From assembly GCF_001605885.1 (NCBI RefSeq), contig NZ_LRPE01000036.1, positions 62,001 to 126,000 of the forward strand: a DNA stretch of 64,000 bases. The letters run 5' to 3'. Below, in pieces: positions 1-8,649 of the stretch; the stretch's first letter is position 1, and each line of letters starts with the position of its first letter. The position numbers and the translations under genes were made by a program. The notes under the pieces were generated by a model that saw only the letters and a program-made list of their open reading frames with translations, had not been told where the DNA came from and did not search any database. Origin of the DNA: Acinetobacter lactucae (GTDB lineage: Bacteria > Pseudomonadota > Gammaproteobacteria > Pseudomonadales > Moraxellaceae).

Positions 1-83
1 GGATATTACATTGGACTCACCATGATCCACAAGGTCGTCATGAAGCTGGTTGGCTTAAACATGATGGACAGATCTATCAATAA
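1..83 (+). CDS. 3' end of a DUF3465-type protein (partial)
   Basis: The reading frame beginning at base 3 is open from the window edge to a TAA at 81-83 and encodes the last 26 residues of a protein. The tail has a W-T-H-H-D-P-x-G-R-H pattern followed by G-W-L-K-H-x-G-x-I-Y-Q, which I recall as the C-terminal signature of the DUF3465 family of small secreted proteins of unknown function. The other two frames give no family-like sequence. The start and most of the gene lie outside the window, so the family call rests on this tail alone. Confidence 0.6.
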   Translation, partial: ILHWTHHDPQGRHEAGWLKHDGQIYQ

Positions 84-189
84 AACCTAAGTGGACGTTT
101 AATCAGATTATTTTTTATAGAGCAATTTTGTTCTATTCAGTTTGTTAAAACATGCTATGGTTTTTTTATTGAATAGATGAGACGTATTT

Positions 190-1014
190 ATGCAGCGGGA
201 GCAAGCCGATTATCTGCATGTGCGAGAGTTGGGCGGTTTAGAGTTATTAAAAGCACATTATCACCAAACACAATTTTCAAAGCATACTCATGAAGGGTAT
301 TGTATTGGTGTAATTGAAGAAGGAGCGCAGTCTTTTTTTAGGACGGGACAGCTACATGTAGCTCCTAAAGGCGATATTATTTTAGTCAATGCTGACGAGA
401 TTCATACTGGTTCATCTGCTGTTGAATCAGGGTGGCGTTATAGAGCGATCTATCCAACACCTGAAATGTTAGCAGGAGTTAGTCAGGATTTTTTTGAAAA
501 TCCACATGGAGCACCATGGTTTCCTCAAGCTGTGATTCGTGATCTAGGTTTGGCTCAACAGCTTTGCTTACTTTTTGATTTATTAGAACAAAAAGATAAT
601 TTTCTACTCAAAGAAACGATGTATTTAACAACTTTAGCTTGTCTTATGAAGAGACATGGTAAATCAAATCATACTTTTTGTGAGTTGCCAGAAGCATATT
701 CAAAAATATTAAGAGTTAAAGAATTACTAATAGAAATGCCTGAAACGAATTTTTCTTTACAGGATTTAGCAGACATGGTCGGCTTGAGTGCTTGGCATTT
801 TTTAAGACAATTTAAAAAATATGTGGGTTTGCCACCCCATGCTTGGCTTGTTCAAGCGCGCTTACAAAAAGCAAGACAGTTATTAAAACAGGGGGACCAA
901 ATTGCGATGGTGGCACACCAATGTGGTTTTTCTGATCAAAGCCATTTTAACCGACATTTTAAAAAAGCAATGGGCGTTACACCTACTCAATATGTAGCAA
1001 GTTTAAACATATAA
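190..1014 (+). CDS. AraC family transcriptional regulator
   Basis: This is a 274-residue regulator. Residues about 10-150 have the look of the AraC-type cupin sensor domain, with a His-rich segment near the N-terminus (HYHQTQFSKHTHEGYCIG). Residues about 170-270 carry two helix-turn-helix motifs (FSLQDLADMVGLS and IAMVAHQCGFSDQSHFNRHF) ending in the usual G-V-T-P-x-Q-Y. The gene lies just upstream of azlC-azlD on the same strand, so it probably controls that exporter in response to an amino acid or analogue. That role is inferred from position. No strong ribosome-binding site precedes the ATG, but the N-terminus fits the family. Confidence 0.9.
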   Translation: MQREQADYLHVRELGGLELLKAHYHQTQFSKHTHEGYCIGVIEEGAQSFFRTGQLHVAPKGDIILVNADEIHTGSSAVESGWRYRAIYPTPEMLAGVSQDFFENPHGAPWFPQAVIRDLGLAQQLCLLFDLLEQKDNFLLKETMYLTTLACLMKRHGKSNHTFCELPEAYSKILRVKELLIEMPETNFSLQDLADMVGLSAWHFLRQFKKYVGLPPHAWLVQARLQKARQLLKQGDQIAMVAHQCGFSDQSHFNRHFKKAMGVTPTQYVASLNI

Positions 1015-1102
1015 ATAAATTGGTTCTAAAGCAATTTTATCCAATATAAGTCGGCACTCATCAAGCATGGTATATAGATGTTTCTTATATTGGATTTTAT
1101 AT

Positions 1103-1819
1103 ATGAATATTCAGCTTAATCAGCCAGTTGAGTTTTCAAAAAATAAGCCATCTTATTTGTTTTTACGTGGTGCAATGGATATTTTGCCCTTGTCAATTTC
1201 TGTTATTCCATGGGCAATCTTAGCTGGGTCTATGGCAATTCATGTAGGATTATCTTTCTATAAAGCACTTGCAATGTCTGGGCTTGTCTTTGCTGGCGCT
1301 GCGCAATTAGTCAGTTTAAGCATGGCCATGGAAGATGCATCTGTTTTTACAATTTATTTGACTATTTTCTTTTTAACCGCTCAGCATTTTATTTATGCAT
1401 TAACTTTAAGAAATGATATTTCTATTTTGTCCCTACCGAAACGATTGAGTTTAGGCTTTTTATTAACAGATGAATTATTTGCAGTGAGTGCTCCCTCTGA
1501 AAAAAGAAGTTCGGAATATCTGTTGGGAGCTGGACTGTGTTTTTATTTATTTTGGGTTGCTTTTAGTTTGGTGGGGATACTGCTGGCAACAGTGATACCT
1601 GATCTTTTAAATTATCATTTGGATTTTTCGATCGTTGCTATTTTTATTGCCATGATTGTGCCTTTATGTAAAGGATTTTCAGTCATAGCTGGTGTGCTAA
1701 TAACTTGTTTAAGTGGATTTTTATTTAAATTTTATCAAATCGAGGGTGCGATTTTACTTTCAGGATTAATGGGGATGTTGGTTGCTGTGTTAACTGAAAA
1801 AATAGGTAAGGAGAAATAG
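1103..1819 (+). CDS. azlC: AzlC family branched-chain amino acid exporter, large subunit
   Basis: The protein is an integral membrane protein with several hydrophobic segments and the AzlC N-terminal pattern (FLRGAMDILPLSISVIPWA, then a G-A-A-Q segment). AzlC works with the small AzlD subunit to export branched-chain amino acids or related compounds across the inner membrane. The frame is open back to an ATG at 1067, but that adds 12 atypical residues. The ATG at 1103 fits the family better and gives 238 residues. Neither start has a strong ribosome-binding site. azlD follows after one base, so the two are co-transcribed. Confidence 0.87.
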   Translation: MNIQLNQPVEFSKNKPSYLFLRGAMDILPLSISVIPWAILAGSMAIHVGLSFYKALAMSGLVFAGAAQLVSLSMAMEDASVFTIYLTIFFLTAQHFIYALTLRNDISILSLPKRLSLGFLLTDELFAVSAPSEKRSSEYLLGAGLCFYLFWVAFSLVGILLATVIPDLLNYHLDFSIVAIFIAMIVPLCKGFSVIAGVLITCLSGFLFKFYQIEGAILLSGLMGMLVAVLTEKIGKEK

Positions 1820-1820
1820 C

Positions 1821-2138
1821 ATGTCTTGGTTCATGATTCTAGGCTTGGCAGCAATCGTCTTTTTTAATCGATATTATTTTTTAGAGCCTAAAGTAAAAAT
1901 TAAACTGCCGCTTATTCTGAATAAGATGCTTAACTATTCTGCACCCTGTTTGTTAACTGCAATCTGCATTCCAGTTATTTTTTTCGATGGTGATCATTTA
2001 AGAGGTGTGATAAATAACCCTTATATTTATGCAGCAATATTTTGTATTGTAATCGCTATTTACCTAAAAAAAATTCTTTTAAGTGTGATAGCAAGTTTAG
2101 GATTTTTTTATTTTATAAATTTTCTAATAAATTACTAA
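1821..2138 (+). CDS. azlD: AzlD family branched-chain amino acid exporter, small subunit
   Basis: This is a 105-residue hydrophobic protein with about four membrane segments, the expected size of AzlD. It contains the F-F-N-R-Y-Y-F-L motif near residue 15 and a P-A-P-like turn (YSAPCLLTAI) near residue 40. It is the small partner of the AzlC exporter. A good ribosome-binding site (TAAGGAG, 1807-1813) lies inside the end of azlC, eight bases before this ATG, which indicates coupled translation. A hairpin terminator follows at 2145-2171. Confidence 0.87.
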   Translation: MSWFMILGLAAIVFFNRYYFLEPKVKIKLPLILNKMLNYSAPCLLTAICIPVIFFDGDHLRGVINNPYIYAAIFCIVIAIYLKKILLSVIASLGFFYFINFLINY

Positions 2139-2144
2139 CATGCA

Positions 2145-2171
2145 AAAGCTGAATCGAAAGGATTCAGCTTT
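2145..2171. terminator. Bidirectional terminator between azlD and the Mpo1-like gene
   Basis: An 11-bp perfect stem (2145-2155 with 2161-2171) encloses the loop GAAAG. It lies between two converging genes and is flanked by short A and T runs. Confidence 0.7.
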
Positions 2172-2181
2172 AACTTAATCT

Positions 2182-2631
2182 TTAAGCAAGAACTTGTTTT
2201 TGTCTGCTTTTCCATTTAGGCAAGATTTTTGAGAGATAAGCATCCATACACCAAACTGGTCCAATCAGTAGGAATTGTAAATCTTTAAAGAAAGACGGTT
2301 TTTTGCCTTCTACTTTGTGTCCGTAAAACTGTCCAACCCAAGCAATCACAAAAATAGCGATATAAAACCCGACTCCTACAGGCAGGGTGTAAATGAGCCA
2401 TGCCATAACAACAAGTAAAGCAGCCATCGTAACAGCAAGTACAAGATCTAAACGTGCATAAAATACTAAGGTCAGCACAAGTAATAAAGTAGTAAGCAAT
2501 ATGCTGAAATGCGCAATAATTCCAATAATAGAAAATAAAATAGCAGGAACGCAAAGCCAGTGAATTTGTTTATTGGTTGGATTTTGATGACTTTCACTAT
2601 ATTCATCAAACCATTCAGTAATGGATTTCAT
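2182..2631 (-). CDS. Mpo1-like (DUF962) membrane protein
   Basis: This is a 149-residue protein with the DUF962/Mpo1 signature: H-Q-N-P-T-N-K-Q-I-H-W near the N-terminus, four hydrophobic segments, and F-Y-G-H-K-V-E-G-K-K-P near the C-terminus. Yeast Mpo1 is an iron-dependent dioxygenase that alpha-oxidises 2-hydroxy fatty acids in the membrane, and the conserved His residues are candidate metal ligands. The bacterial substrate is not known to me. I chose the ATG at 2631 because AAGGAG lies 10 bases upstream. The longer frame starts at a GTG that is too close to that site. Confidence 0.85.
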   Translation of the reverse strand: MKSITEWFDEYSESHQNPTNKQIHWLCVPAILFSIIGIIAHFSILLTTLLLVLTLVFYARLDLVLAVTMAALLVVMAWLIYTLPVGVGFYIAIFVIAWVGQFYGHKVEGKKPSFFKDLQFLLIGPVWCMDAYLSKILPKWKSRQKQVLA

Positions 2632-3201
2632 GAGTAGCACACTCCTTGTTTTAAATTTGATTTATTTTTTCTGAGTGTATTTTAGCCTGTTCTTGAAGAT
2701 ATCGACAAGAAACTCACACTATTCAACTATGGAAAATTGGTAATAAACGCTTAGGAACGAACAATGGAAAAAAATAAGGTCACGGTAATTGAAAAAGCGA
2801 TCAATTTGACCTCAAAAGAGGTGCAATATTTCATAATATTTTTTCTATGTTGCTAGATGATGAAATTATCAAAAAAAGTGCCATTTTGAGATAGTCGGGA
2901 AAATTGTGTGAAAAAGCTCTACTCATCTACTCTAAAAACGCCATAAATAGCCTTTATTTTATAAAAATGGTACTAGGGTAGCCAAAATTTTATAAAGTTG
3001 CTCTAAGCGCAATTTAGGCGTTAAATTGAGTTGGGCTAAATTAATGTGTTTTTTTGATTAATAAATATTCAAATTTGGGGTGAGTTAGGGGTAAAAAAGA
3101 AGCCACTTTAATTCTAGGCCGGAAATTATATTTGATAGTTTAAAATATAAAAAAACCGCAGAAAATATGCGGCTTTTTACATGAACTCGAGAGGCTATAA
3201 C
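2632..3201. other. 570-base intergenic region with no recognisable gene
   Basis: This AT-rich stretch separates the start of the Mpo1-like gene from the end of rlpA. No open frame has a family-like product or good start. It holds an imperfect inverted repeat around 2952-2997 (CTTTATTTTATAAAAATGG facing CCAAAATTTTATAAAG) and a short palindrome near 3011-3027. The rlpA terminator is at its right end. It may contain an untranslated RNA or a decayed gene, but nothing I can name. Confidence 0.6.
3150..3178 (-). terminator. Terminator of rlpA
   Basis: On the minus strand the stem GCCGCA/TGCGGT, loop ATATTTTC, is followed by a run of T. It lies 20-50 bases downstream of the rlpA stop. Confidence 0.75.
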
Positions 3202-3813
3202 TTATGAAGTTGGGCCATCAACACGCTCAATATTTACTTTAGCCGTTCCGGCATTGGTAATACCAAGACGTTTAGCTGCACCGTAAGATAGGTCAAGTAC
3301 ACGATTACCATGGAAAGGACCACGGTCATTTACTTTTACAACCACACTTTTGCCATTGTCTTTATTCGTTACTCGAATATAACAGTTCAATGGTAGGCTA
3401 CGGTGAGCAGCAGTTAGAGCATTCATGTCGAATGTTTCACCACTTGCAGTTTTACGACCATGGAATTGGCGGCCATACCAAGACGCCATACCAGTTTGGC
3501 TAAACTTACGAACAGTATTTGAAGCTACTGTGTTAAGTTTTTCAATCACTGAAGGCTCATCTTCAGGGATTTCAATTTTTGCTGCGATCGCTTGACGACG
3601 GATTTGATCGCCAGAACGTTCAGTGATTGAAAGACTGTTAATGTTAGAAAAACGAGAATTAAAGTTTTGAGTATCTTTACTCAACACACGTGCTGCTAGA
3701 TTAGGACCATCCACATCACTGTTTAATGATGATGACTGCACCATTTCAGCGTGCAGTGGGGCCATGCTTAAACTAGCCGTCAGTGCAAGAACGTATTTCA
3801 GCGATAACTGCAT
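3202..3813 (-). CDS. rlpA: RlpA-like septal ring / rare lipoprotein A family protein
   Basis: This 203-residue secreted protein has a type I signal peptide (MQLSLKYVLALTASLSMAPLHA) and a C-terminal double-psi beta-barrel. Typical RlpA motifs are visible: G-M-A-S-W-Y-G, F-H-G-R-K-T-A-S-G-E, T-A-A-H-R-S-L-P and V-N-D-R-G-P-F, the last carrying the Asp expected at the active site. Pseudomonas RlpA is a lytic transglycosylase that cuts peptidoglycan strands lacking stem peptides at the division site. There is no lipobox Cys and no C-terminal SPOR domain. The start at 3813 has AGGAGT eight bases upstream. The open frame runs 22 codons further, but that extension would bury the signal peptide. Confidence 0.88.
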   Translation of the reverse strand: MQLSLKYVLALTASLSMAPLHAEMVQSSSLNSDVDGPNLAARVLSKDTQNFNSRFSNINSLSITERSGDQIRRQAIAAKIEIPEDEPSVIEKLNTVASNTVRKFSQTGMASWYGRQFHGRKTASGETFDMNALTAAHRSLPLNCYIRVTNKDNGKSVVVKVNDRGPFHGNRVLDLSYGAAKRLGITNAGTAKVNIERVDGPTS

Positions 3814-4089
3814 TTGTATAAACTCCTGAGAACATGTACTTTTTTCTTTCAGCCTTTGACTGAAATTTAAAGTGAACATGCCTTATTATTCACTTTTGCA
3901 ATTGCTATATTGGGGTGGATAATATTCATCGGTTACGGAGAGTGTCTAGTCTTTAACGAGAAATCTTTACAAAAAGGGCAAAAACTTACAGTTTTAGGTT
4001 AAAAAATAATCAATAATGTAACAAGTTATTAAAAATGTATATATTGTGATCTATTTAACAAAAATATTTATTGACTTTTACATAAAGAA

Positions 4090-4115
4090 TAAAAAAGCTA
4101 GCCTATCGGCTAGCT
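4090..4115 (-). terminator. Terminator overlapping the mltB stop codon
   Basis: On the minus strand the 8-bp stem AGCTAGCC/GGCTAGCT (4115-4108 with 4103-4096, loop GATA) is followed by TTTTTT. The mltB stop codon (4105-4103) lies inside the hairpin. Confidence 0.8.
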
Positions 4116-5104
4116 ACTTCAGTGCCTAATAACCATACAGCAGTAGCGTACATGCGGCTCTTGTTATAAGTCGTAATCACTTGAAAATTCGGGTAAGTTA
4201 AATAGTAAATTGGACCATTATAGTCTTGTAATTGAATAACATTCACCATATCGAGATCATCAATTTTAACTAAAGGATTCAATGGGGAAATACCGAGTGT
4301 CTTTAATGCACCATATGGGAAAGGTTGCGTTAAATCTTTAGCAATAATACTTTCTGGATTTGACCCAGTGTAACGTGCCATAAACCCGATAGGCTGATCT
4401 CGTTGCCATCCTTGCTTTGCTAGGTAGTTGGCGATTGAACCGATTGCATCTTCTGCTGAGTTTCTTAAATCGATATGGCCATTACCATCATAATCTACGC
4501 CAAATTTACTAATATTGCTTGGCATAAATTGCGGATAGCCAATCGCACCAGCATAGGAACCTACAATACTATTTGTTGGGTAACCTTCTTTATACGTCCA
4601 TGCGATAAGAGCAGCTAACTCATCGCCAAAATATTCAGCACGGCGAGGGTAGCCAAAAGCAAGGGTAGCTAAAGCATCACGTGTAATAAAAGAACCTTTA
4701 TTTGCGCCATAACCTGTTTCAACGCCCAAAATACCTAAAATGACAGATTGAGGTACGCCATATTGCTGTTCAGCACGATTTAAAGCATCTGCATATTGGT
4801 TTTTAAAACGGACGCCGCGCTGAATTGTCCCTTCAACCAAAAACATAGACCGATAATCATACCAAGGCTTACTTTCACCTGGACGAGTCATAATATTTAG
4901 AATGTTTGGTAAATTTTTTGCGCCACTCATGGCTGCGTCGACTTGGGCGCTACTTAAGCCATAAGCATTCATCGTTTTTTGTTTAAAATTCAAATAATCA
5001 GGATGTGTGGCAAAATCGTTGGCCTGAGCGAAATGACTTGTACTGATTAAGCCAGTACACAAAGCAAGCATTTTTAAAGTTTTATTTAAGTGTTGAGACA
5101 ACAT
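4103..5104 (-). CDS. mltB: Lytic murein transglycosylase, MltB family
   Basis: This is a 333-residue periplasmic enzyme that cleaves the glycan backbone of peptidoglycan, releasing 1,6-anhydromuropeptides. An N-terminal signal peptide ends near HFAQA (residues 24-28). There is no lipobox, so it is likely soluble, as in the soluble MltB class. The catalytic Glu is E129 in G-V-E-T-G-Y-G, followed by the family motifs F-I-T-R-D-A-L-A-T-L-A and G-A-I-G-Y-P-Q-F-M-P-S. The gene lies 19 bases after rodA on the same strand, so the two are probably co-transcribed. This couples glycan synthesis to glycan cutting. Confidence 0.93.
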   Translation of the reverse strand: MLSQHLNKTLKMLALCTGLISTSHFAQANDFATHPDYLNFKQKTMNAYGLSSAQVDAAMSGAKNLPNILNIMTRPGESKPWYDYRSMFLVEGTIQRGVRFKNQYADALNRAEQQYGVPQSVILGILGVETGYGANKGSFITRDALATLAFGYPRRAEYFGDELAALIAWTYKEGYPTNSIVGSYAGAIGYPQFMPSNISKFGVDYDGNGHIDLRNSAEDAIGSIANYLAKQGWQRDQPIGFMARYTGSNPESIIAKDLTQPFPYGALKTLGISPLNPLVKIDDLDMVNVIQLQDYNGPIYYLTYPNFQVITTYNKSRMYATAVWLLGTEVASR

Positions 5105-5123
5105 ATCGTTTTAAAATTCCAGA

Positions 5124-6266
5124 TTATCGATGTGTATGAATGGACATGACTAAACCAAAGGTGGCCATTAAAGTAATAATAGCTGTTCCGCCATAACTCA
5201 TAAAAGGTAAAGGAACACCTACTACAGGTAAAATACCACTGACCATTCCCGCATTTACAAATACATAAACAAAAAAAGACAAACCAAAGGCGCCAGCAAC
5301 TAAACGTCCATAGTTATGGAAGCTTTGTAAACCGATCTGGAATGTTCTAAAAATAATAGCAAAATAAAGGATTACTAAAATAAGTACACCGATGAGTCCA
5401 AATTCTTCGGAGTAAGCAGCAATAATAAAGTCAGTATGTCCTTCGGGTAAAAAGTGTAAGTGTGATTGAGTACCTTCAAGGAAACCTTTACCTGAAAAAC
5501 CACCGGAACCAATTGCAGTTTTAGATTGAATAATATTCCAACCTGTACCAAGTGCATCTGCCTCTGGATCAAGTAAAGTTAAAACCCTTTGACGCTGATA
5601 GTCGTGCAAAAGAAATTCCCACGCAATCGGAATTATGACCGCTGCACATGCAGCAGCTGCACCAATCATCCGCCATGATAGTCCACTTAAAAATAAGACA
5701 AATATACCGCTTGCTAGTACTAAAAGTGATGTGCCTAAATCAGGTTGTTCTGCAATCAGTAAAAAAGGAATACCAATTAACATTAATGATAAAACAACCT
5801 GTGAAAAGCTAGGGGGAAGAGGTTTTCGTGCTAAAAACCATGCAATCATCATCGGCATGCCGATTTTCATGAATTCACTGGGTTGGACACTTCCGAAACC
5901 AGGAATATCAATCCAGCGCTGAGCACCCATTCGGACTTCACCGAATACCATAACTGCCACAAGCGAAAATAGGCCAAACAAATAAAAGTAGGGGGAAAAT
6001 GCTTGATAGACCTTAGGCGGAATTTGGGCTAGGCCAAACATTACTAAAAAGCCAATACCAAAACTCATGGCCTGTTTACTCACCAACCCTACATCCTGTG
6101 CCGAAGCACTATATAGTACAGTTAAACCTAGTAGCGCATTTAACAGCAAAAATAGACATAACCACGGGTCAATGTGGAGTTGTTGCCACCTTGATGGTTG
6201 CATAGCGGTGCTAAGACCATCTCGAGGAGCTTGGCGTAAAAACTTATATTGTGGGCTAGGAGACAT
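5124..6266 (-). CDS. rodA: Rod-shape peptidoglycan glycosyltransferase RodA
   Basis: This is a 380-residue SEDS-family polytopic membrane protein that polymerises lipid II into glycan strands with PBP2 during cell elongation. About ten hydrophobic segments are visible. Diagnostic motifs include Q-R-W-I-D near residue 116, Q-P-S-E-F-M-K at 128-134, and L-P-E-G-H-T-D-F at 273-280, whose Asp (D279) matches the essential SEDS Asp. The C-terminal P-F-M-S-Y-G-G-T is also typical. A second ATG at 6203 would remove 21 residues, and neither start has a clear ribosome-binding site. The PBP2 gene (mrdA) is not adjacent. mltB follows. Confidence 0.94.
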   Translation of the reverse strand: MSPSPQYKFLRQAPRDGLSTAMQPSRWQQLHIDPWLCLFLLLNALLGLTVLYSASAQDVGLVSKQAMSFGIGFLVMFGLAQIPPKVYQAFSPYFYLFGLFSLVAVMVFGEVRMGAQRWIDIPGFGSVQPSEFMKIGMPMMIAWFLARKPLPPSFSQVVLSLMLIGIPFLLIAEQPDLGTSLLVLASGIFVLFLSGLSWRMIGAAAACAAVIIPIAWEFLLHDYQRQRVLTLLDPEADALGTGWNIIQSKTAIGSGGFSGKGFLEGTQSHLHFLPEGHTDFIIAAYSEEFGLIGVLILVILYFAIIFRTFQIGLQSFHNYGRLVAGAFGLSFFVYVFVNAGMVSGILPVVGVPLPFMSYGGTAIITLMATFGLVMSIHTHR

Positions 6267-6346
6267 GCGGCGTTAACTAGGTCAATCAGTGCTTGGCGCA
6301 TGCTAACATAAACCTGATTAATGGCAATGTATATCAATATTTTGCA

Positions 6347-6376
6347 ATAAAAAAACCTAGCTCTCGCTAGGTTTCC
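6347..6376 (-). terminator. Terminator of the queF operon
   Basis: On the minus strand the stem AACCTAG/CTAGGTT, loop CGAGAG, is followed by a T run. It sits 16-46 bases after the last gene of the operon. Confidence 0.8.
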
Positions 6377-6392
6377 GATAGGCTATTTTTTA

Positions 6393-7043
6393 TTAATTAA
6401 AGAATAGACTTTCATGATATTCAGCCATCGCTTTTAATTCAGTACGATTTAAGCTAGGAATGAGTTTATCGATCGCAATATGAACTGCTTTTGTTACAGC
6501 TGCTGCGCCGATATCAGCTGCTTTACGTTTGATCATGCCAAGATCTAATGTCTTGTTAAAATCAGACATAAAATGTTTAACCATAGCATCACCAAACTGT
6601 TTATATAGTTCAGCTAATGCAGCTTTATTAATATCGTTGCCAGCTTTAAGCTCAGTGAAGTTATGCTTAAGGTTAGTGACTAAACTAGGATCTAGAGTTA
6701 CACCTACTTTATATTGACCTTGTGGATCTTTAAATAAGCTTTTTTCAGAGAACTCTACAGACTGTTTAACAACATCATTTGGCGCTTTGCTTAACAATTG
6801 TTTTAAAAGAACAGCAACTGTTGATTTGACATAGCCTGCTAGTTTTTCGGCAGTATCGCGCTTTTCACTTGCAGGGAAGTGCTGAACTAACTGAATTAAG
6901 ACATTATCAATAATCTCTTCATTCAGTTGTAAAGCAATCTTATCGCGAAGTGGATATAAAGGCTCACTAGAATTTTTGTTCGCAATTCCAGTTTGTATAT
7001 CGTTCAATAAGCCTTCAGAAGGGGTAAAACCAAAAAACGGCAT
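6393..7043 (-). CDS. Conserved protein of unknown function
   Basis: I do not recognise this 216-residue protein. It has no signal peptide or membrane segment and is rich in predicted amphipathic helix. Lys, Leu and Asp/Glu dominate, and the end is a hydrophobic S-L-F-F-N. The frame is clean, has a normal ATG, and starts 23 bases after queF on the same strand. A terminator follows it. It is therefore the last gene of the ABC exporter-queF operon. Nothing in the sequence ties it to queuosine synthesis, and its function should be left open. Confidence 0.8.
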   Translation of the reverse strand: MPFFGFTPSEGLLNDIQTGIANKNSSEPLYPLRDKIALQLNEEIIDNVLIQLVQHFPASEKRDTAEKLAGYVKSTVAVLLKQLLSKAPNDVVKQSVEFSEKSLFKDPQGQYKVGVTLDPSLVTNLKHNFTELKAGNDINKAALAELYKQFGDAMVKHFMSDFNKTLDLGMIKRKAADIGAAAVTKAVHIAIDKLIPSLNRTELKAMAEYHESLFFN

Positions 7044-7066
7044 GGTGTATCCTCAAATTATTCGTT

Positions 7067-7879
7067 TTATTGTCGTGCCAATCGAATCGGTTTTGGCATC
7101 CATGAAAGATCCGATACTCGGCAAGGGTTAATATCAAGTCCGCCGCGACGAGTATAAGTTGCATAAACCATCAGCTTTTCAGGTTGCAAATTTTGCCAAA
7201 TATCAGCAAAAATCTGCTCAACACACTGTTCGTGAAAGCCGTTATGCTGACGGTACGAGATAATATAAGCTAAAACACTACGATAACAAGGTTTTTTGCC
7301 CTTAAAACGGATAAAAACTGTCCCCCAATCCGGTTGTCCCGTGACTGGGCAGTTACTTCTTAAAAGATGAGAATACAGTTCAATTTCGACTTCTTCTTCA
7401 GACGCATCTCGTTTTAAAAGAGTCGCATCAGGATGTTGCTCTAAACGCTCTGGATCTAAGTCATCAATACAAATGCCTTGAGGCCTAGAAATCTCTAAAT
7501 CATCTACTTGAAATAACGTTAACTCAACTTTTGCACCTGCCGCAGCAGATAGATCTTTTTCAACCGTTTCAATAAACGACTGTTTAGAGTCAAACTGAGT
7601 GAAGTTAAGGCTATTGAAGTAAAGTTTTAATGACTTTGATTCAATCAAATTTGGTGAAGAAGCTGGCAGTGTAATTCTGCCAATAGCAACTTGCGGGATG
7701 GCATGAGCATTTAACCATGAAATTTCAAAAACATGCCACCAATCTTTACCTTGCGTAATACCTTCAATATGCGAGTAGGCTTCACGAGACTGAGCACGAG
7801 CAATTGGAAATAAAACATCAGGTTGATAGTTAGTTGGATATTGAGTTTCTTTACCCAATAAAGACTGTTCGACACTCAT
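7067..7879 (-). CDS. queF: NADPH-dependent 7-cyano-7-deazaguanine reductase QueF
   Basis: QueF reduces the nitrile of preQ0 to the amine preQ1 using NADPH, the last free-base step before queuine is inserted into tRNA. At 270 residues this is the long two-domain (E. coli-like) form. The catalytic Cys is C177 in S-N-C-P-V-T-G-Q, with the partner Asp D184 in P-D-W-G. The substrate motif E-S-K-S-L-K-L-Y spans 80-87. The start codon overlaps the end of the ABC permease gene by four bases, so translation is probably coupled. Other queuosine genes are not in the window. Confidence 0.96.
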   Translation of the reverse strand: MSVEQSLLGKETQYPTNYQPDVLFPIARAQSREAYSHIEGITQGKDWWHVFEISWLNAHAIPQVAIGRITLPASSPNLIESKSLKLYFNSLNFTQFDSKQSFIETVEKDLSAAAGAKVELTLFQVDDLEISRPQGICIDDLDPERLEQHPDATLLKRDASEEEVEIELYSHLLRSNCPVTGQPDWGTVFIRFKGKKPCYRSVLAYIISYRQHNGFHEQCVEQIFADIWQNLQPEKLMVYATYTRRGGLDINPCRVSDLSWMPKPIRLARQ

Positions 7880-8649
7880 TCACGCATTCCTGAACCACGA
7901 GCAAGTAAATAGTAAGCAATTCCGTAAAGTACAACACAGCATAATGTCACAATGATTAAAGAGAACGTAACGTTCACGTCACTATGACCTAAAATGCCGA
8001 AACGGAAAGCATTGACCATATACACAATAGGATTAATTAAAGAAAGTTTTTGCCAAAAAGGGCCAAGCGCACTAATGGCATAGAACACACCACCTAAATA
8101 GGTTAAAGGTGTAAGGACAAAGGTTGGAATAATAGAAATATCATCAAATGATTTTGCATAAACTGCATTAATAAAACCACCTAATGAGAAAAGAACTGAG
8201 GTAATTAAAACTGTATATATAGTCACAAACCAGTTATGTATAAAGAGGTCTGTAAAGAACATGCTCATTGTCGTCACAATTGCTCCGACCAATACACCAC
8301 GGCAAATTCCACCAATCACATAGCCCCACAAAATAATATGTAGTGGCACAGGACTCATAATCAGTTCTTCAATGCTCTTTTGGAATTTCACACTAAAGAA
8401 ACTTGAAGATACGTTCGCATAACTGTTGGTAATAACCGCCATCATGATGAGGCCGGGTACAATAAACTGCATATAGCTCACGCCGCCCATTTGTCCAATG
8501 CGCGAACCAACCAAATTACCAAAAATGACAAAGTACAAACTCATCGTGATCGCAGGGGGTAATAAGGTTTGTGGCCAAATACGTAGGAATCGGCGTACTT
8601 CTTTACGAACTAGAGTCCAGAGGGCAATTTGCAGTTGGCTAAAATTCAT
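7876..8649 (-). CDS. ABC-2 type transporter permease (YadH-like)
   Basis: This is a 257-residue membrane protein with six hydrophobic segments and the ABC-2 export permease pattern. It includes T-L-L-P-P-A-I-T near residue 30 and the conserved Y-L-G-G-V-F-Y motif near residue 185. It pairs with the ATPase encoded upstream, and the two genes overlap by four bases (ATGA). The closest familiar pair is E. coli YadG/YadH, an exporter whose substrate is unsettled. The position in an operon with queF is notable, but I would not infer a nucleobase substrate from it. Confidence 0.9.
   Translation of the reverse strand: MNFSQLQIALWTLVRKEVRRFLRIWPQTLLPPAITMSLYFVIFGNLVGSRIGQMGGVSYMQFIVPGLIMMAVITNSYANVSSSFFSVKFQKSIEELIMSPVPLHIILWGYVIGGICRGVLVGAIVTTMSMFFTDLFIHNWFVTIYTVLITSVLFSLGGFINAVYAKSFDDISIIPTFVLTPLTYLGGVFYAISALGPFWQKLSLINPIVYMVNAFRFGILGHSDVNVTFSLIIVTLCCVVLYGIAYYLLARGSGMRE

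Noticed and set aside
2285-2554. Cys-rich 89-codon frame opposite in phase to the Mpo1-like gene
   Set aside because: It is a shifted shadow of a well-supported gene on the same strand.
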